A stretch of 64,000 bases of DNA from Parapristionchus giblindavisi (Eukaryota; Nematoda; Chromadorea; Rhabditida; Diplogasteridae). Positions 1 to 11,373 of the stretch are shown piece by piece. The notes under the pieces are model-generated. The model ran no database searches. It saw only the letters and a list, made by a program, of their open reading frames with translations, and was not told the origin of the DNA. The stretch spans positions 62,001 through 126,000 of the forward strand of contig CALSFV010000319.1 of NCBI GenBank assembly GCA_943737045.1, given 5' to 3'. The position numbers were made by a program, and so were the translations under genes. Every line of letters starts with the position of its first letter. Positions within the stretch are counted from its first letter, which is position 1.

Positions 1-728
1 AACTACCCTTGCCCTTTATTTTGGTACAATGATAGTGTGGAGACAAAGAGATGAGATGGATATAAATCAATAATATTTATTAGGAATAGTTACAATTAAT
101 ACGGGAACTAAGTGTAGGCGAAGGATGGTTGTTGACGACGAGAAGGAGGCGAGAATGCCTGTAGATGTTGTACGAAGAGAGCTTGAATGCCGATGGGATG
201 AAGTCGTGATGACGACAGAAGAGATTTGAGGCCGTGATACGGCAGTGAGATTGAAGCCGTGATACGGCAGATAAGAATTGAATTGGTTGGTGATACACAA
301 CCAATGAATGAATGAATGAATGAAAGGCTTGGTGCCTGAGAAAGAAGACGGCTGATAGCCGGAGTTGACAATTCGAAAGAAAGTGAACTGAACTAATCAA
401 TGAATGAAAGGCCTGATGCCTGGGAAAGAAGACGGCTGATAGCCGGAGTTGACAATTCGAAAAGAATGAACTGAACTAATGAATGAATGAAAGGCCTGAT
501 GCCTGGGAAAGAAGACGGCTGATAGCCGGAGTTGACAATTCGAAAAGAATGAACTGAACTGAAGTTATGATGCTGTGATGGCTATTTATACGCGCCAACT
601 CAATTAGCATATGAATATGCTAATTCAACAGTGTCTGGTGTCAGTAAGTCTGTTGTTGGGTGCATCTATTATAATATGCAAATTAGGATACGAAGTTTGA
701 TGTTTGAAAGTAGTGACAAGTCACTACA
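1..728 (-). repeat. LTR copy 1, truncated by the window edge
   Basis: Partial copy of a roughly 786-bp long terminal repeat seen again at 2,250-3,035, 4,557-5,348 and 20,154-20,939. Orientation is minus. A TATAAATA box lies on the minus strand near 584-591, and an AATAAA signal follows at 15-20, so promoter and polyadenylation signal come in the right order for U3-R-U5. The strand runs from TGTAGTGAC at 728 downward. The part between about 300 and 560 holds three tandem units of roughly 83 bp, each with small hairpins (GGCCTGATGCC, GGCTGATAGCC). Short ORFs here (77, 87 and 106 aa) repeat with the LTR and are low-complexity, so I do not call them genes. Confidence 0.75.
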
Positions 729-931
729 CTCCGGGCGTAGAAAGAAGAAATGGGGGCTTGGGGAAATATTGGTAACTAGGCCCAAGGCGAAATGATTGAG
801 AGATATGATGAACGATGGGTGATGTTGAAATGATTGAAACTAGCAATATCACATTTGATATTGACTCGAGAATGAACAAAATTATGAATTAGAATTGATA
901 ATAATGATTGAATGAATAGATTAATGAAAAA

Positions 932-2113
932 TTAATTGTTTACATTAAAGGAAGAATGACTTTCCTCCCGCCTGAACGAAACAGAAGCGGAGAGGGCATG
1001 TTGATATAATAATGATTTGTGTGACTTTGAGAGTTCATTGATATGAAGAACAGAATGATAGAGATTATTATGAGTTTCTAGTAATCGAGCTAGAGTTTGA
1101 TCTTTGAATTCACGAGGATATGTAGCCTTATCTAGTTTGACAGTAGCTGATCTCTTCTTATCAAATCTTATCATACCTTTCTTGATAAGGCGATGATTTG
1201 ATGGAGTCTCTGATATATCAATAACAGGATTGATAGTTGGAGATTGGTCAATGTGACAGATGTTCTCTTGACCAGTATTCTGAATGGTGTACATGAAATG
1301 ATTCTCTATGATTGTATCGTCTCGTAGACGAGATTGAGATTCTGTCATGGAATCAACATTGGCTACTGGAACTAATGCAACACGATTTTCTGCCTCTTGA
1401 CGGAACGATTGATGATTATCATGAGTTTGATGATCTGTGATTGTATCAATATTAGAATTGATGGACTGATCAGTGTTGTTCACAGATAGAGATGAATCAC
1501 TAATGATAGTTCCGAGGTCACATGACTGAAGTTGCTCACAATTCGTGATAATATACTTTGGTTCATCATTCATGGGAAGAGATTGACTTGGATTTGAATT
1601 GAAAGAGGGATTATTTGAATCAGGCTCCTTTTCATGAGTAATATTGAATAGAGTGGTGGACGATTGATATTGTGATTCGTCTGATCCATCGAATAGACGA
1701 ATATTCATTGAAGAAAATAGAGGGAGGGAAGATTGACTATTACTGAACGGTACGGTTTCATCAGGGTCAATATTGAGATGAGAGCATTTTAGTTGTTTAG
1801 CGAACAATATTGATTCGTGACCCATTCTGATAGAGTCTTGAAATTGATCAATTGATAATTTGACAAGACTGTTCACATCTTGTTCCATCTGTTTTGATGG
1901 TGAATATGTGATGTTTGACACAGAATTGAACTCATTGAGTAGTTGATTGAGTTTGGAAATTGCTAGATTAGCTTCTGTATAAAGAGGTTTGAACTCTTCG
2001 TCAGTCTCAATCTCGTTCATTCGAACTACTAAACGAGGAATACTCTGAGTTAGTTCATGAATTGACTTCACGATGCTTACCCGTGATTGATTGGTTTGGT
2101 CTTGTTCACTCAT
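932..2113 (-). CDS. gag-like ORF of LTR element, copy 1
   Basis: Intact 393-aa ORF between two LTRs. It is hydrophilic, rich in Ser, Asn and Gln, has no signal peptide or membrane segment, and a weakly helical N-terminal third (residues 10-110). I see no zinc knuckle, protease, reverse transcriptase or integrase. Its position as the only ORF between LTRs suggests a gag-like structural protein of a non-autonomous element that would need pol supplied in trans; that is inference, as the family is not recognised. It differs from the next copy by one residue (Lys versus Gln near residue 367), so the tandem copies are very young. An unrelated domesticated ORF is the alternative. Confidence 0.6.
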   Translation of the reverse strand: MSEQDQTNQSRVSIVKSIHELTQSIPRLVVRMNEIETDEEFKPLYTEANLAISKLNQLLNEFNSVSNITYSPSKQMEQDVNSLVKLSIDQFQDSIRMGHESILFAKQLKCSHLNIDPDETVPFSNSQSSLPLFSSMNIRLFDGSDESQYQSSTTLFNITHEKEPDSNNPSFNSNPSQSLPMNDEPKYIITNCEQLQSCDLGTIISDSSLSVNNTDQSINSNIDTITDHQTHDNHQSFRQEAENRVALVPVANVDSMTESQSRLRDDTIIENHFMYTIQNTGQENICHIDQSPTINPVIDISETPSNHRLIKKGMIRFDKKRSATVKLDKATYPREFKDQTLARLLETHNNLYHSVLHINELSKSHKSLLYQHALSASVSFRREESHSSFNVNN

Positions 2114-2249
2114 GATGAAATATGTAGAGTGAATTGAATTGATAGAAGGAATTGAATATGGAATGAATTTGAATAGAATTGAACTGAATAATTAATTTGA
2201 TATTGAATTGAATGATTGCTGCCACGCGGGTCTTGAATAATTTGACCAA

Positions 2250-3035
2250 TGCACCATATAACGACTTCCGACGGAAGCGTTGTTGAAAATGGTTAACACG
2301 GAGGAGAAACTACCCTTGCCCTTTATTTTGGTACAATGATAGTGTGGAGACAAAGAGATGAGATGGATATAAATCAATAATATTTATTAGGAATAGTTAC
2401 AATTAATACGGGAACTAAGTGTAGGCGAAGGATGGTTGTTGACGACGAGAAGGAGGCGAGAATGCCTGTAGATGTTGTACGAAGAGAGCTTGAATGCCGA
2501 TGGGATGAAGTCGTGATGACGACAGAAGAGATTTGAGGCCGTGATACGGCAGTGAGATTGAAGCCGTGATACGGCAGATAAGAATTGAATTGGTTGGTGA
2601 TACACAACCAATGAATGAATGAATGAATGAAAGGCTTGGTGCCTGAGAAAGAAGACGGCTGATAGCCGGAGTTGACAATTCGAAAGAAAGTGAACTGAAC
2701 TAATCAATGAATGAAAGGCCTGATGCCTGGGAAAGAAGACGGCTGATAGCCGGAGTTGACAATTCGAAAAGAATGAACTGAACTAATGAATGAATGAAAG
2801 GCCTGATGCCTGGGAAAGAAGACGGCTGATAGCCGGAGTTGACAATTCGAAAAGAATGAACTGAACTGAAGTTATGATGCTGTGATGGCTATTTATACGC
2901 GCCAACTCAATTAGCATATGAATATGCTAATTCAACAGTGTCTGGTGTCAGTAAGTCTGTTGTTGGGTGCATCTATTATAATATGCAAATTAGGATACGA
3001 AGTTTGATGTTTGAAAGTAGTGACAAGTCACTACA
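2250..3035 (-). repeat. LTR copy 2 (complete)
   Basis: Complete LTR of about 786 bp shared by the two tandem internal regions. On the minus strand it runs TG...CA. TATA box near 2,891-2,898, AATAAA at 2,322-2,327, three R-region tandem units at about 2,605-2,865. A candidate primer-binding site (TTGGTCAAATTATTC on the minus strand) follows directly. No clear polypurine tract is visible next to the 3' LTR, so classification beyond 'LTR-like' is open. Confidence 0.7.
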
Positions 3036-3238
3036 CTCCGGGCGTAGAAAGAAGAAATGGGGGCTTGGGGAAATATTGGTAACTAGGCCCAAGGCGAAAT
3101 GATTGAGAGATATGATGAACGATGGGTGATGTTGAAATGATTGAAACTAGCAATATCACATTTGATATTGACTCGAGAATGAACAAAATTATGAATTAGA
3201 ATTGATAATAATGATTGAATGAATAGATTAATGAAAAA

Positions 3239-4420
3239 TTAATTGTTTACATTAAAGGAAGAATGACTTTCCTCCCGCCTGAACGAAACAGAAGCGGAGA
3301 GGGCATGTTGATATAATAATGATTGGTGTGACTTTGAGAGTTCATTGATATGAAGAACAGAATGATAGAGATTATTATGAGTTTCTAGTAATCGAGCTAG
3401 AGTTTGATCTTTGAATTCACGAGGATATGTAGCCTTATCTAGTTTGACAGTAGCTGATCTCTTCTTATCAAATCTTATCATACCTTTCTTGATAAGGCGA
3501 TGATTTGATGGAGTCTCTGATATATCAATAACAGGATTGATAGTTGGAGATTGGTCAATGTGACAGATGTTCTCTTGACCAGTATTCTGAATGGTGTACA
3601 TGAAATGATTCTCTATGATTGTATCGTCTCGTAGACGAGATTGAGATTCTGTCATGGAATCAACATTGGCTACTGGAACTAATGCAACACGATTTTCTGC
3701 CTCTTGACGGAACGATTGATGATTATCATGAGTTTGATGATCTGTGATTGTATCAATATTAGAATTGATGGACTGATCAGTGTTGTTCACAGATAGAGAT
3801 GAATCACTAATGATAGTTCCGAGGTCACATGACTGAAGTTGCTCACAATTCGTGATAATATACTTTGGTTCATCATTCATGGGAAGAGATTGACTTGGAT
3901 TTGAATTGAAAGAGGGATTATTTGAATCAGGCTCCTTTTCATGAGTAATATTGAATAGAGTGGTGGACGATTGATATTGTGATTCGTCTGATCCATCGAA
4001 TAGACGAATATTCATTGAAGAAAATAGAGGGAGGGAAGATTGACTATTACTGAACGGTACGGTTTCATCAGGGTCAATATTGAGATGAGAGCATTTTAGT
4101 TGTTTAGCGAACAATATTGATTCGTGACCCATTCTGATAGAGTCTTGAAATTGATCAATTGATAATTTGACAAGACTGTTCACATCTTGTTCCATCTGTT
4201 TTGATGGTGAATATGTGATGTTTGACACAGAATTGAACTCATTGAGTAGTTGATTGAGTTTGGAAATTGCTAGATTAGCTTCTGTATAAAGAGGTTTGAA
4301 CTCTTCGTCAGTCTCAATCTCGTTCATTCGAACTACTAAACGAGGAATACTCTGAGTTAGTTCATGAATTGACTTCACGATGCTTACCCGTGATTGATTG
4401 GTTTGGTCTTGTTCACTCAT
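3239..4420 (-). CDS. gag-like ORF of LTR element, copy 2
   Basis: Second 393-aa copy, offset by exactly 2,307 bp from copy 1 and nearly identical. The arrangement LTR-ORF-LTR-ORF-LTR is what unequal exchange between LTRs of one insertion leaves. The start codon follows about 130 bp of leader downstream of the LTR end. As in copy 1, no enzymatic domain is visible, and function beyond gag-like is not supported. Confidence 0.6.
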   Translation of the reverse strand: MSEQDQTNQSRVSIVKSIHELTQSIPRLVVRMNEIETDEEFKPLYTEANLAISKLNQLLNEFNSVSNITYSPSKQMEQDVNSLVKLSIDQFQDSIRMGHESILFAKQLKCSHLNIDPDETVPFSNSQSSLPLFSSMNIRLFDGSDESQYQSSTTLFNITHEKEPDSNNPSFNSNPSQSLPMNDEPKYIITNCEQLQSCDLGTIISDSSLSVNNTDQSINSNIDTITDHQTHDNHQSFRQEAENRVALVPVANVDSMTESQSRLRDDTIIENHFMYTIQNTGQENICHIDQSPTINPVIDISETPSNHRLIKKGMIRFDKKRSATVKLDKATYPREFKDQTLARLLETHNNLYHSVLHINELSKSHQSLLYQHALSASVSFRREESHSSFNVNN

Positions 4421-4556
4421 GATGAAATATGTAGAGTGAATTGAATTGATAGAAGGAATTGAATATGGAATGAATTTGAATAGAATTGAACTGAATAATT
4501 AATTTGATATTGAATTGAATGATTGCTGCCACGCGGGTCTTGAATAATTTGACCAA

Positions 4557-5348
4557 TGCACCATATAACGACTTCCGACGGAAGCGTTGTTGAAAATGGT
4601 TAACACGGAGGAGAAACTACCCTTGCCCTTTATTTTGGTACAATGATAGTGTGGAGACAAAGAGATGAGATGGATATAAATCAATAATATTTATTAGGAA
4701 TAGTTACAATTAATACGGGAACTAAGTGTAGGCGAAGGATGGTTGTTGACGACGAGAAGGAGGCGAGAATGCCTGTAGATGTTGTACGAAGAGAGCTTGA
4801 ATGCCGATGGGATGAAGTCGTGATGACGACAGAAGAGATTTGAGGCCGTGATACGGCAGTGAGATTGAAGCCGTGATACGGCAGATAAGAATTGAATTGG
4901 TTGGTGATACACAACCAATGAATGAATGAATGAATGAAAGGCTTGGTGCCTGAGAAAGAAGACGGCTGATAGCCGGAGTTGACAATTCGAAAGAAAGTGA
5001 ACTGACAATGAACTAATCAATGAATGAAAGGCCTGATGCCTGGGAAAGAAGACGGCTGATAGCCGGAGTTGACAATTCGAAAAGAATGAACTGAACTAAT
5101 GAATGAATGAAAGGCCTGATGCCTGGGAAAGAAGACGGCTGATAGCCGGAGTTGACAATTCGAAAAGAATGAACTGAACTGAAGTTATGATGCTGTGATG
5201 GCTATTTATACGCGCCAACTCAATTAGCATATGAATATGCTAATTCAACAGTGTCTGGTGTCAGTAAGTCTGTTGTTGGGTGCATCTATTATAATATGCA
5301 AATTAGGATACGAAGTTTGATGTTTGAAAGTAGTGACAAGTCACTACA
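4557..5348 (-). repeat. LTR copy 3, 5' LTR of the tandem array
   Basis: As copy 2, with a 6-bp insertion (acaatg near 5,006) that lengthens one overlapping ORF by two codons. It ends at TCACTACA; unique DNA starting TCAGTTTATCG follows. The same junction recurs at 20,939/20,940, so the element was already present when the region was duplicated. Confidence 0.75.
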
Positions 5349-6980
5349 TCAGTTTATCGATAGTTAGATTCATGAACGAATCATGATTGTTATCGCAAGC
5401 AAATACGCGCTTTTTGAAAAATGAAAATCTGATTAGGATTGTAACTCGCGAAAATGTGATAGTGTGATAATTTTAGGATTTTAAGTCGCGAAAATGTGAT
5501 AATTTTGATAATTTTGGAAAAAACAATTCAGGCACAACCAAAAATTTGGTTAGTATGGCATATTTTAGCCTCCCAAACAGGTACGCGATCGCTACTATAA
5601 ACATAATGTTCAACTTTTTATTCTTCGAGAAAAGCCCCAGGCGTGGTGGAGCGTGTTGCAGCGCTATACCGCCTGGAGCCTGTTGAAAAGGCTTACGTGC
5701 ACCACCGCATGCTCCAACTTCGGCTCTTCAGTTCTAACTCGCTTATGAAGAAGCCGCAAACGAATAAGATTATGGGCATCGAAAACAAATCTCGTCGATA
5801 AAAATTGAATTGTCACCAAGCATAAAAAATAGAAATAAATACAAATATGAATAAAAAATAGATTTTATTAATTATTTCAAAATTAGTTAATGATTTAATA
5901 TATAAATCCGGATAGGAACGGAAAAAAATAACCAGAGAAAATACGACCAATCGAATCACAAATAGCACTCAAAACTAAACAATAATATCGGAACAATTTA
6001 TATATATTTATGAAACAAAACATGTGTGTAGAGCAGTATTAAATAAATCACAGAAAGCTCTCGACAGGGATTGATGTTGAAAGAGGGTATGATAATAGGA
6101 CATGAATTGGGTTTGATTTTTTTTAAAAATTCGTTGTATTCGTACCAGGGCTGTGCGGAAAATTGTTTTCGGAAAATTTCGGAAAACGGAAATTTTCCGA
6201 TATTATTTTTCGGAAAATTCGGAAAATACGGAAAATTTCGGAAAAATCGAAATTTGCCTAAAAATATATAAATTTTCGTGTTTAACAAAATTATTCTTTT
6301 AGTCAACTCATGAAAATCACAACATCAACAAAGAACAAGATCAAGAACATAATACAACAACAAATAATTATAAGTCATAACCAAGGATGGGAATGTTCGT
6401 AGCAAGGAAGAGCAATTGATGCAACTTACCGTATACTTGTATATTAAATATCACGAGTGGAATATTTCCCAAGCACCATAATCATAGAAAAATCGACTTT
6501 CTTCTATTTTTCTTTAAAATTCGGAAAATTTTAAAGGTTCGGAAAATTTTTAAAAATTCGGAAAATATTCCGACGGAAAAATATCCCGATTTTTCTCGGA
6601 AAATTCGGAAAATCGGAAAATCGGAAAACGGAAAATGCACAGCCCTGATTCGTACTATGTTTCGGACATTGGGTTATCAAAACGACAACAAAGACAGGAG
6701 CGAGGAACCTGAAAAAAAAACTTTCTATTAAATATCGCATTCTAATTTGTTTAGGCACACCACAAGTGCTCAAACTATGTAAAATAACTTTGTTATATTT
6801 CTGCCTTCACAGTTTGCTCACGAGATCTTTGAAGACACTCCCCGAGCTTATTTTCCTCTCCGCAATGGTAACACTCTCACGAAGACAAAGAAAAGGCAAA
6901 GAAAAACATTGCCAGAGCGGAGAGTTTCAAATTATATTATTATTATATTATTATTTAAAAAAATATTATTATTGTTATTA
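5349..6980. repeat. segmental duplication unit A, left part
   Basis: About 99 percent identical to 20,940-22,571. Contents: AT-rich spacer (5,349-6,137), a hAT-type foldback (6,146-6,647), and spacer with one MITE copy (about 6,834-6,935). No gene recognised; the short ORFs here fall in repeats. Confidence 0.85.
6146..6647. mobile_element. hAT-type foldback element, GGAAAATT family
   Basis: Terminal inverted repeat CAGGGCTGTGCGGAAAATT at the left, and its complement ending CACAGCCCTG at the right. Flanked by an 8-bp direct repeat ATTCGTAC (6,138-6,145 and 6,648-6,655), the target size of hAT transposons. Both ends are runs of short CGGAAAATT-like units. The middle has no transposase ORF. Its duplicate is at 21,737-22,238. 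Confidence 0.85.
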
Positions 6981-7844
6981 TCTCCGCATATTTAGGGGGG
7001 CCAATAATTTGGTCAAAGTGGGGCCATTAATTTGTCAAAAGTTGACTCTCGAATTTGGCTACCAGACAAGCCCCACTTGAAAAGATGAGCCATTAATTTG
7101 GTCAAAATAATGGCCCCACTAAACTTTTCGCTAAACTTTAGTCCCAATTAATGGCTCAACTTTTCAAGTGGGGCCAATAATTTGGTCATAATAATGGCCC
7201 CACTAAACTTTTCGCTAAACTTTAGTCCCAATTAATGGCTCAACTTTTCAAGTGGGGTCAATAATTTGGCCAGTAATTTGGCTCGACCACTAAAAGTTTA
7301 GCCCTTTATTTGGTTACTCTTATTCCAGTTCCATTTATGTTTATTACGTATTTAAATGATTTATACATCAATTAACTTCTTTATCCTCAGAACAAACAAT
7401 ATTTACATATAAATTACAACATGAAAATGCACATGCAACGAACGATAAACATTTAATGGATTTTGTATCATTAACAATATATAACTTCTAACAATATTAT
7501 AACTTCTTATCTTATGTATAACAATACAATCGCGCTTACGAGAGAATCGAAAAGAGCTAATTTTCTGATACTTAGTGGTCTGTGTTTTAAAACTATGCTG
7601 ATGACGATGGATAGTCATTTTGTATGTTGATACCAGACGCCGTCGCGTCGAAATCACAATTTCAATTTCTTTGAATCTATCAATGCTAAATTAGGCGACT
7701 ATGTTCCCCTTGGCAGAACTTGATGGCAAACCTGTCTAATTCATTTTTTCAAGAAACATTTTCAAAAACGGTGTTCGCTCAAAGGTAAGTGTATTACGCG
7801 ACCTGCATAGATCGGTCCGGAAAGGCTGTGTGCATGGAAATGCG

Positions 7845-8450
7845 GGGGGGGGGCGATCGTTTTGCCAACAATCGTTTGAAAAACGGATCATAAAGCGGTT
7901 GGGATTTGGCTTATGGCAACCAAAGTTTTACCATTGCTATCAGTGGGAGTGTACGGTCTTGGGCTACCGTAACCGTCACTGATTTTTTTCACTCGACCCA
8001 TGACGCCGGGTTCATGGTTGAAATTGGCCGAAGTCGAAAAATTCTAGTTGCCATTATATCAATAGTGAACCAACTTTTATCTTTCAGGATACCGTAACCG
8101 GTACTACCGTAATCAAACAGGGATTCGCTATAATATAACAGGGTACGGTAGCTAGATTACGGTAGTTCGGGTAACGGTATCCAAAAAAATAAAAGTTGGC
8201 TCACTATTGATATATATTGATATGGCAACTAGTATTTGGCCTCGGGAGATCATGGATTTTTCGACTTCGGCCATGAACCCGGGGTCATGGGTCGAATGAA
8301 AAAAATCAGTTCGCGATTCCTGACGGTTACGGTAGCCCAATACCGTACACTCCCACTGATACAATGGTACAACTTTGGTTGCCATACGCCAAATCTCAAC
8401 CGATTTATGATCCGTTGCGCAAACGATCGTTGGCAAAACGATCCCCCCCC
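7845..8450. repeat. foldback with CCGTAACCGT arms
   Basis: The stretch 7,845-7,985 is mirrored, with small gaps, by 8,325-8,450 (poly-G/C edge, CGATCGTTTTGCCAACAATCG, CTCCCACTGAT). The loop near 8,090-8,180 holds further copies of TACGGTA. No coding potential beyond mirrored ORF fragments. Confidence 0.75.
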
Positions 8451-8717
8451 TCCCGGAAATGCGGGATTTTTTTGCAGATTCGAATGGAAATTTCTCAATG
8501 TTGCGAGCGCAAAAAAAAGTTTTCACGCGCCCATCTATAGATTCTAGATTCAAAATGAACATGTCCATCGTCATCAACAACCTTGAAAACTCGACCCCTA
8601 AAATTTGATTCTTAACTGGGCCAGACCCCACTCCCTATGCTCGGTTCTCTCGCAAGCGGACTCATATGAAAACAATGTACATTCGTCTATTGAATAACAA
8701 CAAAATATGTTCGGTGA

Positions 8718-8945
8718 CAATAAACAGTATACTCCTGTATTTTTTTCCGTGGGGAGGGCCAGGGCAGCACCATGGTGTGGGACTAGGGAGAAACCCAAGA
8801 GATTTGGGGGCGGACTTCAAATTCCGTGGGGTAGGCCGTTCATTCCAGAACATGGAATACGCCGTCCTGAGGCCAAATCCCGTGGGGTGCCCTAGTTCCG
8901 CACCATTGTGCTGCCCACGGACAAAAAAATACCGGAGTACTCATA
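8718..8945. repeat. short foldback, CCGTGGGG arms
   Basis: Imperfect palindrome of about 230 bp: the left arm with TTTTTTTCCGTGGGG and GCACCATGGTG is mirrored by the right arm with GCACCATTGTGC and CCACGGACAAAAAAA. Non-coding. Confidence 0.7.
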
Positions 8946-9002
8946 AAGTCATGGGACGCTTTAAAAAAAAATTTTTTTGTAACATTTGCTCGAGGAAAGT
9001 AA

Positions 9003-9210
9003 TCAAGCTGATCTTTTGAGTCAAAGCGTGCAACTCATCAAGGAATACAACCATGATGGGTTGGTGTAATTAAATTAGTTTACTGTTGCATAGCAGTGAC
9101 GCAAACGAAGTACACTTTTCGAATGCGTATAGTTCTTTAGTGAAAAAAGTCCTGTTCTTCTGAAACATCATGATAACGGAGACCTCATCAAAGGCTGCCC
9201 ATGAAAAAAT
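9003..9210. repeat. decayed half of Tc1-like foldback, left arm
   Basis: Resembles 56,040-56,230 (ATCAAGCTGATCTTTT, ACCATGATG, CCTGTTCTTCTGAAACAT) and, inverted, 13,414-13,610. It looks like an old copy of the element intact at 55,995-57,415, split by later insertions. Confidence 0.6.
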
Positions 9211-9867
9211 CGAAGATCGGACTCCGATTTCAAGCTGCAGCGGGCTGCAAATTTGAGCCCGAAAATTTTTTAAAGACTTTTGAGGCCCAATCGTTTAGGT
9301 CTTCGAAAACTATGCTTCCAACGCAGGGAGCTTCACAATATATCAAATAATGATTTCGCTTGAATTGGTTTAGTTCTGATTCCATTCAGAGCCGCATCAA
9401 ACGTTCTGCTGAGGTGTGCTCGTTTTCAGCGCGCCCTGAGTGGGCACACGTGGGCGAAACCATCGGCTTTGGCCCCGGACCTACCCGATTTAGCCAAAAC
9501 AATTTAACCAAGAACCCCTCTAAAATATATCGGAGCTTTAAAAATAAGATTTCATCACAAGGGCGCAGGGGCGCGAGAGCTGCGTGAGAGAAAGCATACG
9601 TCTAACAATAAGGTTATTTGCTGAAATTGAGTAGGCAGAATGTTTGACCTAAGTCTGTCTGATATGATAAATGAATTTGAATTTGAATGCTTGCTGCGGG
9701 TCTGAAAAGAATCAGAACTAAAACAAAATCAGGAAAGCATTTTATAAATTGTGAAGCTGCCTGCGTATGAACCATTATTTTAGAATGCATTCTGAACGGT
9801 AGGGTCCCAGTCAAAAAAATTATTTCATGCGCTGATGGTAAATGAAGAGCTATATCCTGTGGCCGTA

Positions 9868-9993
9868 TGCAAGAACCATTTTCCAGGAAAATGGTGGCGT
9901 CATTAGCGTAGGCGAAGGCGTTTTCCAAAAATCCTCCGCTTACGCTAACGACGTCACATCTTCCTGGAAAACGGTTCATGCATACGGCCACTG
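9868..9993. repeat. palindromic MITE, GCGTAGGCG family, copy 1
   Basis: A 126-bp near-perfect palindrome with arms GTGGCCGTATGCA...TGCATACGGCCAC and inner GAAAACGCCTTCGCCTACGC. A second copy lies at 30,884-31,012 in an intron. A distantly similar GACGTCAC-bearing sequence is at about 18,490-18,640. Confidence 0.75.
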
Positions 9994-10138
9994 GCGATAA
10001 ATATCACTCTCATTTTGACCCTTACAATATAGTGGTCTCACAAGGGAACCTTGTGGACTTTACCTGGCCATTTGACAAGGCAATATCATAACTACAATAT
10101 TTTTTCGATGGTGATTACGAATCTCTTTTTAGGAGTGC

Positions 10139-10735
10139 CTAGACGAGCTGAGTTGATATGAAATTCGGCTAGTGATTTTGAAAATTCGCGAGGGGTAGTG
10201 TGAACTCATCTATCAACCTTCGAAGCAACGACCTGTGAGGTGTAGTGAATAAGGTGTCCGCGTTAACTTTTGATTGTCACAGGTTCGATCCCTCTAGCAG
10301 CACTTTTCTTTTATTATTGTTTTTAAAAACGTGTTGCTGTGATTAGGAAAGCCAGAAAAGAGAACACACATCTTATTGAAAGAGTGATGGTCATGCGACA
10401 TGTTGAATAAGATGCATAAATGCTTTTTAACGACATACAAAGCGCTCGAGAAAGGATCAACGAGCGAACAAAGTCGATCGATGGCGATCTACCCAGACAA
10501 AGAAGCATGAACGTTTGATATTGACTTCAACAATAACCGCAAAAGAAAAGTCCTGCAAGAGGGATCGAACCAGTGACAGTCAAAAGCTAACGCGGACGCC
10601 TTATCCACTACACTACACAGGTCTTTGTATCGAAGGTTGATAGATTAGTTCACCAATGTTTATGCACTACCCCTCGCGAATTTTCAAATTGACTAGCCGC
10701 ATTTCGATTTTCTCGAAACTCAGCTCGTCTTCTCG
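10139..10735. mobile_element. foldback with tRNA-like arms (element E1)
   Basis: Arms of about 200 bp (10,139-10,335 and 10,535-10,735) are inverted copies of each other, starting AGACGAGCTGAGTT. Each arm carries a tRNA-like segment with an A-box-like TAGTGTAGTGG (right arm, minus strand) and a B-box-like GGTTCGATCCC. The anticodon stem is imperfect (loop CTTTTGA), so a working tRNA is unlikely. Confidence 0.7.
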
Positions 10736-10767
10736 TATGGCGAAGTTCTATTATCCTCGGGTTTTTT

Positions 10768-10935
10768 CTCGCAACTTGCGCGCAACTTACGGTACCTTGC
10801 GCCGCAAGTTAACAAAATCGCAACTTGCGCGCAACATGTGCACCACTTGCGGGCAACTTACGGTACCTTGCTCCGCAAGTTATCACATCACCACTTGCGC
10901 GCAACATTTGCAACACTTGCGCGCCCGAAGTGAAA
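10768..10935. repeat. ACTTGCGCGCAA repeat cluster, left
   Basis: Many direct and inverted copies of CAACTTGCGCGC-like 12-mers, with GGTACCTTGC spacers. A second cluster at 13,088-13,240 has the same core mostly as AAGTGGCGCGC. Seen only inside the 9.7 kb insertion. Confidence 0.7.
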
Positions 10936-11250
10936 CTTTTTGCCGCATGCTTTACCGTGTAAATCGCGCACCTTCGGCAAATTGAATATTTTCCTCGCAT
11001 TTTCGTTATTTTTCTCACTTTTTCGTTTCACGTATCTGTTCACTGTTGCTGCAATAATACTATGTGCTTAACTAGTCGCCAGTGTCACGGCCTCGTGCAA
11101 TGAATCGTCCTCCGGCGAGTATGAAGAGGAGGAGATCGAAATTTTCCGGTATGAATTTATGAGATTACATCTTTTAAAACTTATTTATTACGCCTATTTT
11201 CATTGCTTTCATACCATTTGCGGTGTTACATTTCTTTTACGTGCCGGCAG

Positions 11251-11373
11251 TCTTATGAATCGTTACATTTGCCTTACGTGTCTACGCCGTAACCTCCTCC
11301 GCTGCGTCTCCGTCGTTACGGCGGATGTTACGGCGTAGGCACGTAAGCCAAATGTAACAATGCATTACGTACA
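11251..11373. repeat. short palindrome, TTACATTTG / CAAATGTAA ends
   Basis: A 120-bp palindrome: TTACATTTGCCTTACGTG to the complement at 11,345-11,366, with a CG-rich core. The same ends bound 13,770-14,838. Confidence 0.7.

Larger units (their letters stand above)
1..5348 (-). mobile_element. tandem LTR retrotransposon array, gag-only
   Basis: Three LTRs and two internal regions in a 2,307-bp period on the minus strand. Near-identity of the copies points to recent amplification. No pol-encoding sequence is visible, so the element is likely non-autonomous. The array continues beyond the left edge of the window, so target duplications cannot be checked. Confidence 0.7.

Noticed and set aside
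67..400. Overlapping 77-, 87- and 106-aa ORFs repeated at every LTR copy
   Set aside because: They lie within the LTR in three frames of the same strand, are Ser/His/Ile-rich, and recur only because the LTR does.
5998..6306. 102-aa ORF (minus) and 66-aa ORF (plus) in the GGAAAATT element
   Set aside because: Phe/Pro/Asn-rich translations of the reiterated motif; duplicated at 21,589-21,897.
8152..8631. 159-aa ORF on the minus strand
   Set aside because: It spans both arms of a foldback and repeats its own sequence in inverted form.
10250..10610. Functional tRNA genes
   Set aside because: B boxes are good but the anticodon and acceptor stems pair poorly, and each occurs as inverted copies inside a foldback; called tRNA-like only.
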